A stretch of 64,000 bases of DNA, taken from NCBI RefSeq assembly GCF_020035535.1, contig NZ_CP083349.1, positions 1 through 64,000 of the forward strand, given 5' to 3'. Both the position numbers and the translations under genes were made by a program. Origin of the DNA: Ensifer adhaerens. Lineage in GTDB: Bacteria > Pseudomonadota > Alphaproteobacteria > Rhizobiales > Rhizobiaceae. Numbering within the stretch: the first letter of the stretch is position 1; every line of letters starts with the position of its first letter. The notes under the pieces are model-generated. The model did not search any database. It saw only the letters and a list, made by a program, of their open reading frames with translations, and was not told the DNA's origin. Positions 16,763 to 25,976 of this stretch are shown here, piece after piece.

Positions 16763-18301
16763 TCAGAAACCGGCGGCCTTGGCCAGCGCCCGCTTCTCCC
16801 GTCGCCGCTGCACGGAGGAGGGGATGTTCATCGCTTCCCGGTACTTGGCCACGGTACGGCGGGCAATGTCGATGCCGGCCTTCTTGAGGTTGTCGACGAT
16901 ATCGTCGTCGGAAAGCACGGCTTCGGCGCTCTCCTCCTGGATCATCGCGCGGATGCGGTGGCGCACGGCTTCCGCCGAATGGCTGTCGCCACCCTCGGCC
17001 GAGCCGATCGAGACGGTGAAGAAATACTTGAGCTCGAACAGCCCCCGCGGCGTCAGCATGTACTTGTTCGAGGTGACGCGGCTGACGGTCGATTCATGCA
17101 TCTTGATCGCATCGGCAACGGTCTTGAGGTTCAGCGGCCTGAGGTGGCCGATGCCGTTGACGAGGAAGGCGTCCTGCTGGCGAACGATCTCCGTGGCAAC
17201 TTTCATGATCGTCCGGGCGCGCTGGTCGAGGCTGCGCGTCAGCCAGTTGGCGTTCTGCAGGCACTCGTTGAGGAAAGCCTGGTCGGCGCTGTTTTTCTGC
17301 GTGCCGCGCGAGACCGTCGCGTAATAATCCTGGTTGACCAGTACCCGGGGCAGGGCGTCCGGATTGAGCTCGATCATCCATGAGCCGTCGGGCGCGGCGC
17401 GCACGACGATGTCGGGCACGATTGCCTCGCTGACGCTGGTCTCGAAGCTGGTGCCGGGCTTCGGATCGAGCTTGCGGATCTCCGCCAGCATGTCGATCAG
17501 GTCTTCCTCGTCGACGCCGCAGATCTTCTTGAGGGTCGCGAAATCGCGCCGCGCCAGCAGTTCGAGATTGGCAAGCAGGGCCTCCATCGCCGGATCGAGG
17601 CGGTCTCGGGCACGCAACTGGATTGCAAGACATTCGCCAAGCGAACGTGCAAACACGCCGGGCGGATCGAACTGCTGCAGCGTCAGCAGGACCCGCACGA
17701 CGGCCGCATGGTCGGCGCCCAGCCGTTCGGCGACTTCGCCAAGATCGGCCTGGAGATAGCCGGCATCGTCGAGCTGATCGATGAGGTGCTGCGCGATCAG
17801 CCGATCGGAAGGGTCGGATAGTGCGAAAGGCAATTGCTCCGTGAGTGTCTCGCGCAGGCTCTTGCGGCCGGCAACGAAGTCGTCGAGGTCGTAGTCCTCG
17901 CCTTCGCCGCCCCCCGGCATCGACTTCCACTGGCCGAGCAGTTCCGGCGCATCGGCGCGCTGGGGCGCCGTGTCGTCCTGGAAGACATTGGCGAAATCGG
18001 CGTCGAGCTGTTCTCCGAGCCGCTCGCCGCTCGGTGATGTCGCGCTGTCGTAGAGATCGGCCTGTGCGACGAAGTCGTCACCGGCAGGCTCGTCTCCGGC
18101 CGTGCCTTCGCTTCGCTCGGGCGTGCCTGGCAGATCGTCATTCGCCTGAAATTCGAGCAGCGGGTTCTTTTCGACTTCTTGGGCGATGAACTGGTTGAGC
18201 TCAAGATGCGTCATCTGCAGCAGCTGGATCGACTGCATGAGCTGTGGCGTCATCACCAGGGACTGGGACTGGCGCAGATGAAGGCTGGCGGACAGTGCCA
18301 T
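16763..18301 (-). CDS. rpoN: RNA polymerase sigma-54 factor RpoN
   Basis: Sigma-54 directs transcription of nitrogen assimilation, dicarboxylate transport and (in symbionts) nitrogen-fixation genes with AAA+ activators. The 512-residue protein has region I (LRQSQSLVMTPQLMQSIQLL, Gln-rich activator-contact region), an acidic region II (about 60-125), the core-binding region and the C-terminal DNA-binding domain with the RpoN box ARRTVAKYRE near residue 480. The ATG at 18301 gives the conserved MALSASL start; the upstream frame to 18382 is unlike the family. It follows lptB by 144 bases. Confidence 0.97.
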   Translation of the reverse strand: MALSASLHLRQSQSLVMTPQLMQSIQLLQMTHLELNQFIAQEVEKNPLLEFQANDDLPGTPERSEGTAGDEPAGDDFVAQADLYDSATSPSGERLGEQLDADFANVFQDDTAPQRADAPELLGQWKSMPGGGEGEDYDLDDFVAGRKSLRETLTEQLPFALSDPSDRLIAQHLIDQLDDAGYLQADLGEVAERLGADHAAVVRVLLTLQQFDPPGVFARSLGECLAIQLRARDRLDPAMEALLANLELLARRDFATLKKICGVDEEDLIDMLAEIRKLDPKPGTSFETSVSEAIVPDIVVRAAPDGSWMIELNPDALPRVLVNQDYYATVSRGTQKNSADQAFLNECLQNANWLTRSLDQRARTIMKVATEIVRQQDAFLVNGIGHLRPLNLKTVADAIKMHESTVSRVTSNKYMLTPRGLFELKYFFTVSIGSAEGGDSHSAEAVRHRIRAMIQEESAEAVLSDDDIVDNLKKAGIDIARRTVAKYREAMNIPSSVQRRREKRALAKAAGF

Positions 18302-18445
18302 GCTGACGCGAAACTCCCGAGAAATCTCTTGGGCCGCGGTGCGTCTCCGTTCGCCGGGGCGGGCCCTTATTAATTGGCCCAAAAATTGCTTATCGAGAAG
18401 GTTTGGTCAAGCGTGGTCGCGGGCGGAATCGCCCGCGAAGCGGCC

Positions 18446-19264
18446 TCAGAGGCTGAAATTGTCGCCGAGATAGAGCCGGCGCACGTCAGGATTGGTGACG
18501 ATGTCGTTGGCGCGACCATGGGTCAGCACTTCACCGGCATGGATGATGTAGGCGCGATCGATGAGGCCGAGCGTCTCGCGGACGTTGTGGTCGGTGATCA
18601 AAACACCGATGCCGCGCGAGGTCAGGTGGCGGACAAGCGCCTGGATATCGGCGACCGAGATGGGATCGACGCCCGCAAAGGGTTCGTCGAGCAGCATGAA
18701 GGTCGGATCGGTCGCCAGCGCGCGGGCGATTTCGAGACGGCGGCGCTCGCCGCCCGAAAGCGCGATCGCCGGCGACTTGCGCAGATGCGTGATGTTGAAC
18801 TCGCCGAGCAGGTCGTTGAGCTTGCTCTCGCGTCGCTCCAGGTTCTTGTCGTGGACCTCGAGCACGGCGCGGATGTTTTCCTCGACCGTCAGTCCGCGAA
18901 AGATCGACGCTTCCTGCGGCAGGTAACCGACGCCAAGACGGGCACGCCGGTACATCGGCATCGTCGTGACGTCGTTGCCGTTGATTTCGATCGAGCCTTC
19001 GTCGACCGGCACAAGGCCGGTGATCATGTAGAAGCAGGTGGTCTTGCCGGCGCCGTTCGGTCCGAGCAGGCCCACGGCCTCGCCGCGCCGCACCACCAGT
19101 GAAACGCCGTTGACGACGCGGCGCTCACGATAGGCCTTCGTCAGGCCACGCGCGATCAGCGTGCCGTCGTAACGCGCCTTGTCGACCGCGTGTCCGGAAA
19201 CGGCCGCGACGGTCGCCGACGGCTTACGGACCCGTTTGCGCTTGTGAAGGAAGGGAAAGTGCAC
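18446..19264 (-). CDS. lptB: LPS export ABC transporter ATP-binding protein LptB
   Basis: LptB powers lipopolysaccharide extraction from the inner membrane with LptFG. Its 272 residues show Walker A GPNGAGKTT (about 68-76), the Q-loop in GYLPQEASIF, signature LSGGERRR (about 169-176), Walker B FMLLDEPFAG, and the H-loop in LITDHNVRE. The ~35-residue N-terminal basic extension is longer than in E. coli LptB and could be trimmed if the start were internal. lptA lies 12 bases upstream. Confidence 0.95.
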   Translation of the reverse strand: MHFPFLHKRKRVRKPSATVAAVSGHAVDKARYDGTLIARGLTKAYRERRVVNGVSLVVRRGEAVGLLGPNGAGKTTCFYMITGLVPVDEGSIEINGNDVTTMPMYRRARLGVGYLPQEASIFRGLTVEENIRAVLEVHDKNLERRESKLNDLLGEFNITHLRKSPAIALSGGERRRLEIARALATDPTFMLLDEPFAGVDPISVADIQALVRHLTSRGIGVLITDHNVRETLGLIDRAYIIHAGEVLTHGRANDIVTNPDVRRLYLGDNFSL

Positions 19265-19276
19265 GAGCGGTCTACG

Positions 19277-19846
19277 TCAGTTTGGCTTGCGGGACTTCGG
19301 GTCGAGCTGGATCTGCACGCGGCCGCCGCAGGCTTCGAGCTGGGCCTCACCGGTCTCCATCTGGACATTGAGCTGGCAGCCGACGAAGACGTTCTTGCCT
19401 TCCGACAGCACCACCTTGTCGCCCTTCAGCACGAAGATCTGCTTCGTCATGTCGAAGGAACCGGTGTCCGCCGTTGCCTGTTGCGTGCCCGAGCTCAGGA
19501 AAACCTTCTCGCTGACCTCGATGCGGTCGATGTCGGCGTCGCCGCTCGAAACCGAGCCACCGCCGGACTTGTAGAAGACCACCATGTTGCCGGCCTGGAG
19601 CGTCGTCGTGCCCTGCACGACCTTGACGTTGCCGGTAAAGATCGCCTTGCTCTCCGGATCCTTGATTTCGAGCTTGTCGCTCTCGATCTGGATCGGCTTG
19701 TCGTTGGAGAGTTCAAGGCCCTTCATCTTGCTTGATGTGGCCTGCGCAAAAGCGCCGGAGGCAATGATCAAAGCGCCGGCGCCAGCAATCGCCAGGCTGG
19801 CGGAAATTTTGAATAAAGAGGCGGTTGTGACCGACATGGGGTGCAC
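19277..19846 (-). CDS. lptA: LPS transport periplasmic protein LptA
   Basis: A 189-residue secreted protein with a signal peptide (about 1-35, ending SGAFAQA) and an OstA/LptA beta-jellyroll (about 50-165: KPIQIESDKLEIKDPESKAIFTGNV, VVQGTTTLQAGNMVVFYK). LptA bridges LptC and LptD across the periplasm. Its position between lptC and lptB matches the function, and the gap to lptC is only 6 bases. Confidence 0.93.
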   Translation of the reverse strand: MHPMSVTTASLFKISASLAIAGAGALIIASGAFAQATSSKMKGLELSNDKPIQIESDKLEIKDPESKAIFTGNVKVVQGTTTLQAGNMVVFYKSGGGSVSSGDADIDRIEVSEKVFLSSGTQQATADTGSFDMTKQIFVLKGDKVVLSEGKNVFVGCQLNVQMETGEAQLEACGGRVQIQLDPKSRKPN

Positions 19847-19852
19847 CGGGTC

Positions 19853-20521
19853 CTATTTCGCGTTCTTGCGGATGGCGGTGGGCTCGACGTTCACCCTCAC
19901 CATGCCCTCAAATATTACAATACGTCCCTTATCTGTCATTCGCAGCGTCTGCGCAATAATCGAACCGCCCTTCATGCTGATCGCAACGGGTCGCTTCGTT
20001 TCCATCTCGCCGGCATTGATGTCCAGATAGGCCGACTGGAAGTCGGCGTTGAGGCCATTATTGACGGAAATGGTGAACGGGGCGTTCATGTCGAGCGTAT
20101 TGGCGCCGCGGTCGTAGATGCCGTTGGTGGCGTCCACGGTTGCGACCATCGAATCCTTCATCGGCATTTCCGCATGGATCGTCTGCAGCGTGATGATGTC
20201 CGGGTTGGCGATATCCTGGAGCGCCCGCTGGGCCTTCATGGAGTAGCTGATGCCCTGCTTGTTTCTGCCGGAGATGGCCGGATTCTGCATGACGATCTTG
20301 CCGTCCTCGATCGTTGCCGATTCGAGTTGCAGGTCCACGGGCATGAAGGCCCTGACAAACGACACGGCTGCAAAGATCACGGCAATGATGCCGGCGGCTA
20401 CAGGCAGAATGACTTTCAGCCGCCGGACGCGCACGGAATGCCTCGCGGCGAGCGCATAAGCGTCGGCGGAGCTCTCACCCGTATCGGCAAAAATGCCCGG
20501 GGCTGGCGCGTGGTTCAACAT
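19853..20521 (-). CDS. lptC: LPS export protein LptC
   Basis: A 222-residue bitopic protein: a cytoplasmic N terminus, one transmembrane helix (about 37-58, VILPVAAGIIAVIFAAVSFV) and a periplasmic LptC jellyroll. LptC anchors to LptBFG and passes LPS to LptA. It is the first gene of the lpt-rpoN-hpf-ptsN cluster, divergent from sppA across 263 bases. I see no ribonuclease D gene upstream. Confidence 0.88.
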   Translation of the reverse strand: MLNHAPAPGIFADTGESSADAYALAARHSVRVRRLKVILPVAAGIIAVIFAAVSFVRAFMPVDLQLESATIEDGKIVMQNPAISGRNKQGISYSMKAQRALQDIANPDIITLQTIHAEMPMKDSMVATVDATNGIYDRGANTLDMNAPFTISVNNGLNADFQSAYLDINAGEMETKRPVAISMKGGSIIAQTLRMTDKGRIVIFEGMVRVNVEPTAIRKNAK

Positions 20522-20784
20522 GAAAGGGCCTGTCGGTTTACTGCTTTTATCGCCGACCCTGTCGAAGGGTCATATACATACACTGGTGTAAGTCGTCGCA
20601 AATATGGATATTTTTTGCTGCTGCACAATGCTGCTGCAAAAAAAACTCGGGTGAAACACGAAAACGCCAGCCGCGGCTTTCAACCGTGGCCAAGCGCGTT
20701 TATGGAATATGCCTCTGCGCGCGCAGATAGCACGTTCCCGCGGAAACTGACAGAAGCTGCGCCAACATTTCGGGAGAAACCCAC

Positions 20785-21744
20785 ATGGACGAACTCGCCA
20801 TCGCCGACCGCCGCAGCCTTCGCCGGAAACTGAGCTTCTGGCGCTGGGTGGTGGCGGGGCTGCTTCTCGTTGCAGCGTTCGCGATCTTTGCCTGGTCGGG
20901 CGCTGCAGACGATGTCGGTCGCAGCCGTCAGCAGGTGGCGCGCGTCACCATCAGCGGTCTGATCCAGGATGACCGCGAGCTCCTGGAACGGCTCCAAAGG
21001 ATTGCCGATAACGACAGCGTCAAGGCGCTGGTCGTGACCATTTCTTCCCCGGGCGGCACCACGTATGGCGGCGAAGTGCTCTACAAGGCGATTCGCAAGG
21101 TTGCCGCCAAGAAGCCCGTCGTCTCCGACGTGCGCACGCTCGCCGCTTCGGCGGGCTACATGATTGCGCTCGCCGGCGACACGATCATCGCCGGCGAAAG
21201 CTCGATCACCGGCTCCATCGGCGTCATCTTCCAGTACCCGCAGATCAAGGACCTGATGGACAAGCTCGGCGTGTCGCTGGAATCGATCAAGTCGCGGCCG
21301 CTGAAGGCGGAGCCGTCGCCTTTCCATCCGGCAAGCGACGAGGCGAAGGCGATGATCCAGGCGATGATCGACGACAGCTATGCCTGGTTTGTCGACCTGG
21401 TCGCCGAGCGCCGTAAGCTGCCGCGTCCCGAGGCGCTGCTGCTCGCCGACGGCCGCATTTTCACCGGCCGACAGGCGCTCAAAGCCAAGCTCGTAGACAC
21501 GCTCGGCGGCGAAGACGAAATACGTGCCTTCCTCACGGAGAAAAAGGTATCGAAGGACCTGCCGATCGTCGACTGGGAAGCGCCGCGAAAGGCCCTGCCT
21601 TTTGGCCTCGGCGCGCTCGCCGCCAACTGGATCAAGATGTTGGGATATGACGCTTTTCCGGCAATGAGCGGTCTCGAAAAAATCGCGGGCGACAAGTTGT
21701 TTCTTGACGGTCTTGTTTCGGTTTGGCAGGTTGATGGCCAATGA
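20785..21744 (+). CDS. sppA: Signal peptide peptidase SppA
   Basis: A membrane-anchored S49 serine protease that degrades leftover signal peptides. The 319-residue short form has one N-terminal transmembrane segment (about 19-40), the oxyanion-type SSPGGTTYGG loop, the nucleophile Ser in TLAASAGYMIA and the general-base Lys in SIKSRPLKAEPSPF. The ATG follows GGGAGAAA. ihfB lies 129 bases downstream, a linkage common in Alphaproteobacteria. Confidence 0.94.
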   Translation: MDELAIADRRSLRRKLSFWRWVVAGLLLVAAFAIFAWSGAADDVGRSRQQVARVTISGLIQDDRELLERLQRIADNDSVKALVVTISSPGGTTYGGEVLYKAIRKVAAKKPVVSDVRTLAASAGYMIALAGDTIIAGESSITGSIGVIFQYPQIKDLMDKLGVSLESIKSRPLKAEPSPFHPASDEAKAMIQAMIDDSYAWFVDLVAERRKLPRPEALLLADGRIFTGRQALKAKLVDTLGGEDEIRAFLTEKKVSKDLPIVDWEAPRKALPFGLGALAANWIKMLGYDAFPAMSGLEKIAGDKLFLDGLVSVWQVDGQ

Positions 21745-21873
21745 GGAAGGCGACATATACCCAGCCTGAGCCGCCAGGAGATGCCGGCGTTCTTGCAAGC
21801 GTCGGCGACACACTGTCGGCAATCACAATGCAGACCGAAAAAGCAAAACAAACAAGAATTTGAGGGGGCGACA

Positions 21874-22176
21874 GTGATCAAGTCAGAACTGGTGCAGATT
21901 GTTGCAGCTCGCAATCCGCATCTCTATCACCGCGATGTCGAAAACATCGTCAATGCGGTACTCGATGAGATCACAGATGCGCTCGCGGCAGGTAACCGGG
22001 TCGAACTGCGCGGCTTCGGTGCCTTTTCCGTCAAGAATCGGCCGTCGCGCTCCGGGCGCAACCCGCGCACCGGCGATTCCGTTTTCGTCGAAGAAAAATG
22101 GGTACCGTTCTTCAAGACCGGCAAGGAATTGCGCGAGCGCCTTAATCCCGGCATGAATGGCGACGACGAAGACTGA
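21874..22176 (+). CDS. ihfB: Integration host factor beta subunit
   Basis: IHF-beta, with IhfA, bends DNA at promoters (notably sigma-54 promoters), recombination sites and origins. The 100-residue product starts with GTG ([17 protein letters not shown]), preceded by GAGGGGG, and shows [26 protein letters not shown], the beta-arm with the DNA-intercalating Pro segment, plus [15 protein letters not shown]. The open frame to 21781 adds 31 residues not seen in the family. Its presence near rpoN fits the shared role in sigma-54 promoters. Confidence 0.95.
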   Translation: MIKSELVQIVAARNPHLYHRDVENIVNAVLDEITDALAAGNRVELRGFGAFSVKNRPSRSGRNPRTGDSVFVEEKWVPFFKTGKELRERLNPGMNGDDED

Positions 22177-22273
22177 TCATCTTTCTCGGTCTCAGCGGTC
22201 CGGCGCAATCGATGCCCGTTGTCCCCCGTGGCCACCGGAAACCATGCGGCCGCCCGCAAGATGGAGCGATTGA

Positions 22274-22618
22274 ATGTTCAAGAAACTGATCAACATCGTT
22301 GTGCTCATTCCGGTTGGCGTGATCCTGATCGTTCTCAGTGTCGCCAACCGCCAGAGCGTGACGCTGGCGTTGAACCCCTTCCGTCCGGAAGACAGTGTGC
22401 TTTCCGTCAGCGCGCCCTTCTTCGTCTTCCTGTTCCTGGCCGTCATCGTCGGCGTGATCCTCGGCGCGGCAGCAACCTGGTTCAGTCAGGGAAAGCATCG
22501 TCGCCGCGCGCGCACCGAGGCCAACGAGGCCGTGAAATGGCACCGCGAAGCCGAGAAACATCGTAGCCAAGCTGAAAAGCTTGCCACCCAGGCGACGTTG
22601 GCCGCCCCTCAGAACTGA
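22274..22618 (+). CDS. LapA-domain (DUF1049) membrane protein
   Basis: A 114-residue inner-membrane protein with two transmembrane helices (about 6-24 and 46-68) and a basic, coiled C-terminal tail (about 72-108, HRRRARTEANEAVKWHREAEK). This is the LapA/YciS layout; the E. coli homologue works with LapB in regulating LPS synthesis. No lapB neighbour is seen here. It follows ihfB by 97 bases. Confidence 0.85.
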   Translation: MFKKLINIVVLIPVGVILIVLSVANRQSVTLALNPFRPEDSVLSVSAPFFVFLFLAVIVGVILGAAATWFSQGKHRRRARTEANEAVKWHREAEKHRSQAEKLATQATLAAPQN

Positions 22619-22651
22619 CCGCTTGTTTGCTGCCGCGGAGCTGCGAGCCCT

Positions 22652-23113
22652 TCAGCTCGCCGCTTCCGCCTGCTCGCCACCAACAGCCGCGCCGAAGTCG
22701 GCAAAGAACTGTTGCGCCAGCTTCTTCGCGGTCGAATCGATGAGGCGCGAACCGAGCTGGGCGAGTTTGCCGCCGATCTCCGCCTTGACGTCGTAGCGCA
22801 GTACCGTTTCCGCCCCATCCTCCATCAAGGTGACGTCGGCGCCACCCTTGGCGAAACCGGCGATCCCGCCCTTTCCTTCGCCCGAGATCGTATAGCCCTC
22901 CGGCGGATTGAGGTTGGAGAGTACGACATTGCCGCTGAAGGTAGCCGAGACCGGACCGATCTTGATCTTCACCACCGCCGCAAGCTCGGTCGGCGACGTC
23001 ATTTCCAGCGACTGGCAGCCCGGGATGCACCGCTTGAGGACCTCCGGATCGTTGAGGCCGCGCCACACCGCGTCGCGCCCTGCCGAAATCCGCTCTTCGC
23101 CGGTCATATCCAT
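22652..23113 (-). CDS. SRPBCC-fold protein, CoxG-like
   Basis: A 153-residue protein with the CoxG/SRPBCC layout: MDMTGEERISAGRDAVWRGL, PEVLKRCIPGCQSLE, then beta strands around IKIGPVSATFSG and LNPPEGYTISGEGKGG. CoxG-type proteins are linked to molybdenum hydroxylase maturation and to membrane attachment of CO dehydrogenase, but many copies, including this one, stand alone, so the ligand is unknown. The ATG at 23113 is preceded by GGGAGGA; the frame is open further to 23176. Confidence 0.8.
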   Translation of the reverse strand: MDMTGEERISAGRDAVWRGLNDPEVLKRCIPGCQSLEMTSPTELAAVVKIKIGPVSATFSGNVVLSNLNPPEGYTISGEGKGGIAGFAKGGADVTLMEDGAETVLRYDVKAEIGGKLAQLGSRLIDSTAKKLAQQFFADFGAAVGGEQAEAAS

Positions 23114-23421
23114 GCATTGTCCTCCCCGTGCAGCGCCGCGCGTCGCTATCGGCGCGCAAAGGTCACTGCAACACATTAGGCCTGCTGCCGAGTTTTGTCC
23201 CTAAGCCGGTTCCGGCCCAGTGAAATTTGCGGCGGGTTCTCCCTCGCTGATCTTCGCAAAACGGAAACGGCTTTGCCAAGAGCATCAGCGATGCTATTTG
23301 CAGCTTCAATAGATGCCGCGGCTTGAAGCTGCGGCGACAAACCTCATGGCGTCCGCCCGCTCGCGCTCGATAGTGCGAAGGGCAGGCGGCACATGCTCTA
23401 ACAAAGCCCAGGGATCTCAGC
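23114..23421. other. 308-bp intergenic region with one inverted repeat
   Basis: The region separates the divergent CoxG-like and methyltransferase genes. It contains a perfect 10-bp inverted repeat (GCAGCTTCAA at 23300-23309, complement at 23323-23332) and an overlapping alternative stem GCCGCGGCT/AGCTGCGGC. No ORF with a plausible start and no clear promoter was found. Confidence 0.4.
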
Positions 23422-24576
23422 GTGAAGGAAAAGGACCGGCGGTCGAAGAATGCCTCCGTGACCACGGCCAAGGGCCGCGGCGCCGAGGCGCGTGGCGGCG
23501 GTCGCCACAGAGAGAAGCGTCCGGCGGCGCCAAAGGGCGGCGGCTTCAAGGAACGGCCGGCGCGCCCACAGGCAGCGCAGGTCGCCGAAACGCGCGACCG
23601 GCCCGTCAAGCAGGCCGCGACCCAGGAAACGCCGGCGCGGGTGATTGCCCGGCGGACCGGCGAAAAGCCGGCCGAGCGCATACCGCTCATCCTCGAAACG
23701 TCGGACGCTGCCGGCTACCATCTCATCGACAGCGGCGCCGGCGAGAAGCTTGAGCAGTATGGCCCCTATCGCATCGTGCGACCCGAGGCGCAGGCGCTCT
23801 GGCCGCGCAGCCTGCCCGACAGCGTCTGGGAAAAGGCCGACGCGATCTTTACCGGCGACACCGACGAGGACGGCATGGGCCGCTGGCGCTTTCCCGGCGC
23901 CGTGCTCGGCGAAACCTGGCCGATGCAGCTTCTCGGCACCGATTTCCACGGTCGCTTCACCTCGTTTCGCCACGTCGGCGTCTTCCCCGAGCAGCTCGCA
24001 CACTGGAGCTGGGTCAAAGACCAGGTGGAAAGAGCAGGGCGCCCGCTCAAGGTCCTGAACCTTTTTGGTTACACCGGCGTCGCCTCGCTGATCGCCGCCA
24101 AGGCTGGCGCCGAAGTCACCCATGTCGATGCCTCGAAGAAGGCAATTGGCTGGGCGCGGGAGAACCAGCAGCTGGCGCGCGCCGAAAATCTGCCGATCCG
24201 TTGGATCTGCGACGATGCGATGAAGTTCATCCAACGCGAAGAGCGCCGCGGCAGCCGCTACGACATCATCCTGACCGACCCGCCGAAGTTTGGCCGTGGG
24301 CCGAATGGCGAAGTCTGGCAGCTCTTCGACCACCTGGCGGCGATGCTCGACATCTGCCGCGAGATCCTGTCGCCGGAGGCGCGCGGCCTGGTGCTGACCG
24401 CCTATTCGATCCGGGCGAGCTTCTATTCGATCCATGAACTAATGCGCGAGACGATGCGCGGCCGCGGCGGCCGGGTGGAGTCGGGCGAACTCATCATCCG
24501 CGAGGGCGGGCTTGACGGCCGGGAGCCGGGCAGGGCGCTTTCGACCTCACTCTTCAGCCGCTGGGTACCGCAATGA
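23422..24576 (+). CDS. Class I SAM-dependent rRNA methyltransferase (RlmI/RlmK-like)
   Basis: The 384-residue product has a C-terminal Rossmann methyltransferase domain: SAM motif I VLNLFGYTGVASLIAAKAGA near residue 215, the acidic motif II in VTHVDASKKA and motif IV DPPKFGRG near 290. The catalytic segment is DPPK rather than the NPPY of N-methyltransferases and fits rRNA m5C methyltransferases of the RlmI kind. The first ~75 residues are Arg/Lys/Gly-rich low complexity, plausibly RNA-binding. Start is GTG at 23422. The next gene, a TrmH-type methyltransferase, overlaps by 4 bases. Confidence 0.85.
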   Translation: MKEKDRRSKNASVTTAKGRGAEARGGGRHREKRPAAPKGGGFKERPARPQAAQVAETRDRPVKQAATQETPARVIARRTGEKPAERIPLILETSDAAGYHLIDSGAGEKLEQYGPYRIVRPEAQALWPRSLPDSVWEKADAIFTGDTDEDGMGRWRFPGAVLGETWPMQLLGTDFHGRFTSFRHVGVFPEQLAHWSWVKDQVERAGRPLKVLNLFGYTGVASLIAAKAGAEVTHVDASKKAIGWARENQQLARAENLPIRWICDDAMKFIQREERRGSRYDIILTDPPKFGRGPNGEVWQLFDHLAAMLDICREILSPEARGLVLTAYSIRASFYSIHELMRETMRGRGGRVESGELIIREGGLDGREPGRALSTSLFSRWVPQ

Positions 24577-25433
24577 CGAACGACAGAAGCGAGCACGGCA
24601 CCGGTCGTGTCGGTCAGGTGAAGGAGGTCACGAGCCTCACCAACCCGATCATCAAGGACATCCGCGCGCTGGCACAGAAGAAGCATCGCGACGAGACGCG
24701 CTCCTTCATGGCCGAGGGCTTGAAGCTGGTGATCGACGCGCTCGATCTTGGCTGGAAGATCAAGACGCTGATCTATGCCAAGGCGGCCAAGGGCAAGCCG
24801 CATGTCGAGCAGGTGGCGGCAAAGACCTTCGCCAAGGGCGGTCTGGTGCTGGAAGTCAGCGAGAAGGTGCTGTCGACGATCACCCGGCGCGACAATCCGC
24901 AGATGGTGGTCGGCATCTTCGAGCAGCGCTACCAGGCGCTGAAGGATCTGAAGCCGCAGCTGGGCGAAACCTACGTGGCGTTGGACCGGGTACGCGACCC
25001 CGGCAACCTCGGCACCATCATCCGCACGGCCGATGCTGCCGGCGCCTCCGGCATCATTCTCGTCGGCGAGACCACCGATCCGTTTTCGCTCGAAACCGTG
25101 CGCGCCACCATGGGCTCGGTATTTGCGATGCCGGTGGCACGCGCCAGCGCCGAGGATTTCATCCGCTGGCAGAAATCCGCCGGCGTGAAGGTGGTTGCCA
25201 CCCATCTTGCCGGTGCCGTCGACTACCGCACCGTCGACTACAAGTCGAAGCCGGTGGTGATCCTGATGGGCAACGAACAGGCCGGTCTGCCGGAAGAACT
25301 TGCCCGTGAGGCAGGCGCGCTCGCGCGCATCCCGCAGGCCGGACGCGCCGATTCGCTCAACCTTGCGATCGCCACCGGCATCATGCTGTTCGAGGCACGC
25401 CGTCACCTGCTGACGCTGGACGCCCGCGCATGA
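24573..25433 (+). CDS. TrmH/SpoU-family RNA 2'-O-methyltransferase
   Basis: A 286-residue SPOUT enzyme. The N-terminal substrate-binding part (about 18-110, with [20 protein letters not shown] and FMAEG) is of the RlmB/TrmH kind. The C-terminal knotted SPOUT domain shows motif 1 [20 protein letters not shown], motif 2 [11 protein letters not shown] and motif 3 [18 protein letters not shown]. It methylates rRNA or tRNA ribose; the exact site is unknown. ATGA overlaps link it to the preceding methyltransferase and to lspA, giving a three-gene translationally coupled operon. Confidence 0.9.
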   Translation: MTNDRSEHGTGRVGQVKEVTSLTNPIIKDIRALAQKKHRDETRSFMAEGLKLVIDALDLGWKIKTLIYAKAAKGKPHVEQVAAKTFAKGGLVLEVSEKVLSTITRRDNPQMVVGIFEQRYQALKDLKPQLGETYVALDRVRDPGNLGTIIRTADAAGASGIILVGETTDPFSLETVRATMGSVFAMPVARASAEDFIRWQKSAGVKVVATHLAGAVDYRTVDYKSKPVVILMGNEQAGLPEELAREAGALARIPQAGRADSLNLAIATGIMLFEARRHLLTLDARA

Positions 25434-25921
25434 GCGAGAGACAGGTCCTGTTTTCCCGACCGCTACCGATCGCGGTCTTCATCCTTCTCGCGCTCATCGC
25501 CGACCAGATGATCAAGTATCTGGTCGAGCTCTACCTGCCCTTCAATCAGGCGGTCCACGTCGTGCCGATGCTGGCGCTCTACCGCACCTACAACTACGGC
25601 GTCGCCTTCTCGATGCTGTCGGGCATGGAAGGCTGGTTCATCGTCGGCATGCGGCTCACCGTCGTCGCCTTCGTTCTCTGGCTCTGGAAGCGCACGCCTA
25701 AGGACCGCTTCTTCGCCCATCTCGGCTATGCGCTGATCATCGCGGGCGCGCTCGGCAATCTCGTCGACCGGCTGATCTTCGGCTACGTGATCGACTACAT
25801 CCTTTTCTATACGGAAACATGGTCCTTCGCCGTCTTCAATCTGGCCGATAGCTTCATCACCATCGGCGCCGGCGCGATCATCCTTGACGAGTTGCTGCAC
25901 GCGAAAAAGGCAGATCGGTAA
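25430..25921 (+). CDS. lspA: Lipoprotein signal peptidase LspA
   Basis: The aspartic membrane protease that removes signal peptides from diacylglyceryl-prolipoproteins. The 163-residue protein has four transmembrane helices and the two catalytic aspartates in [16 protein letters not shown] and FNLADSFI. Conserved [10 protein letters not shown] is present. It overlaps the upstream methyltransferase by 4 bases. Lgt is not in the window, while Lnt, the third enzyme of lipoprotein maturation, is at 49095. Confidence 0.95.
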   Translation: MSERQVLFSRPLPIAVFILLALIADQMIKYLVELYLPFNQAVHVVPMLALYRTYNYGVAFSMLSGMEGWFIVGMRLTVVAFVLWLWKRTPKDRFFAHLGYALIIAGALGNLVDRLIFGYVIDYILFYTETWSFAVFNLADSFITIGAGAIILDELLHAKKADR

Positions 25922-25976
25922 GATTTTACCGGTCCATTGAAGCCATTCGGAACGCTTGTCGTGTTAGCCGGATCGC

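Noticed and set aside
18417..18438. TCGCGGGCG/CGCCCGCGA hairpin as terminator between lptB and rpoN
   Set aside because: A good stem, but no T-run on the minus strand; a GC-rich hairpin of this size is common here, so termination was not claimed.
20600..20660. TTTTTTGC...GCAAAAAA inverted repeat between lptC and sppA
   Set aside because: The arms are mainly A/T runs around CTGCTGC direct repeats; it lies between divergent promoters where a terminator is not expected, so it is probably just part of the AT-rich promoter region.
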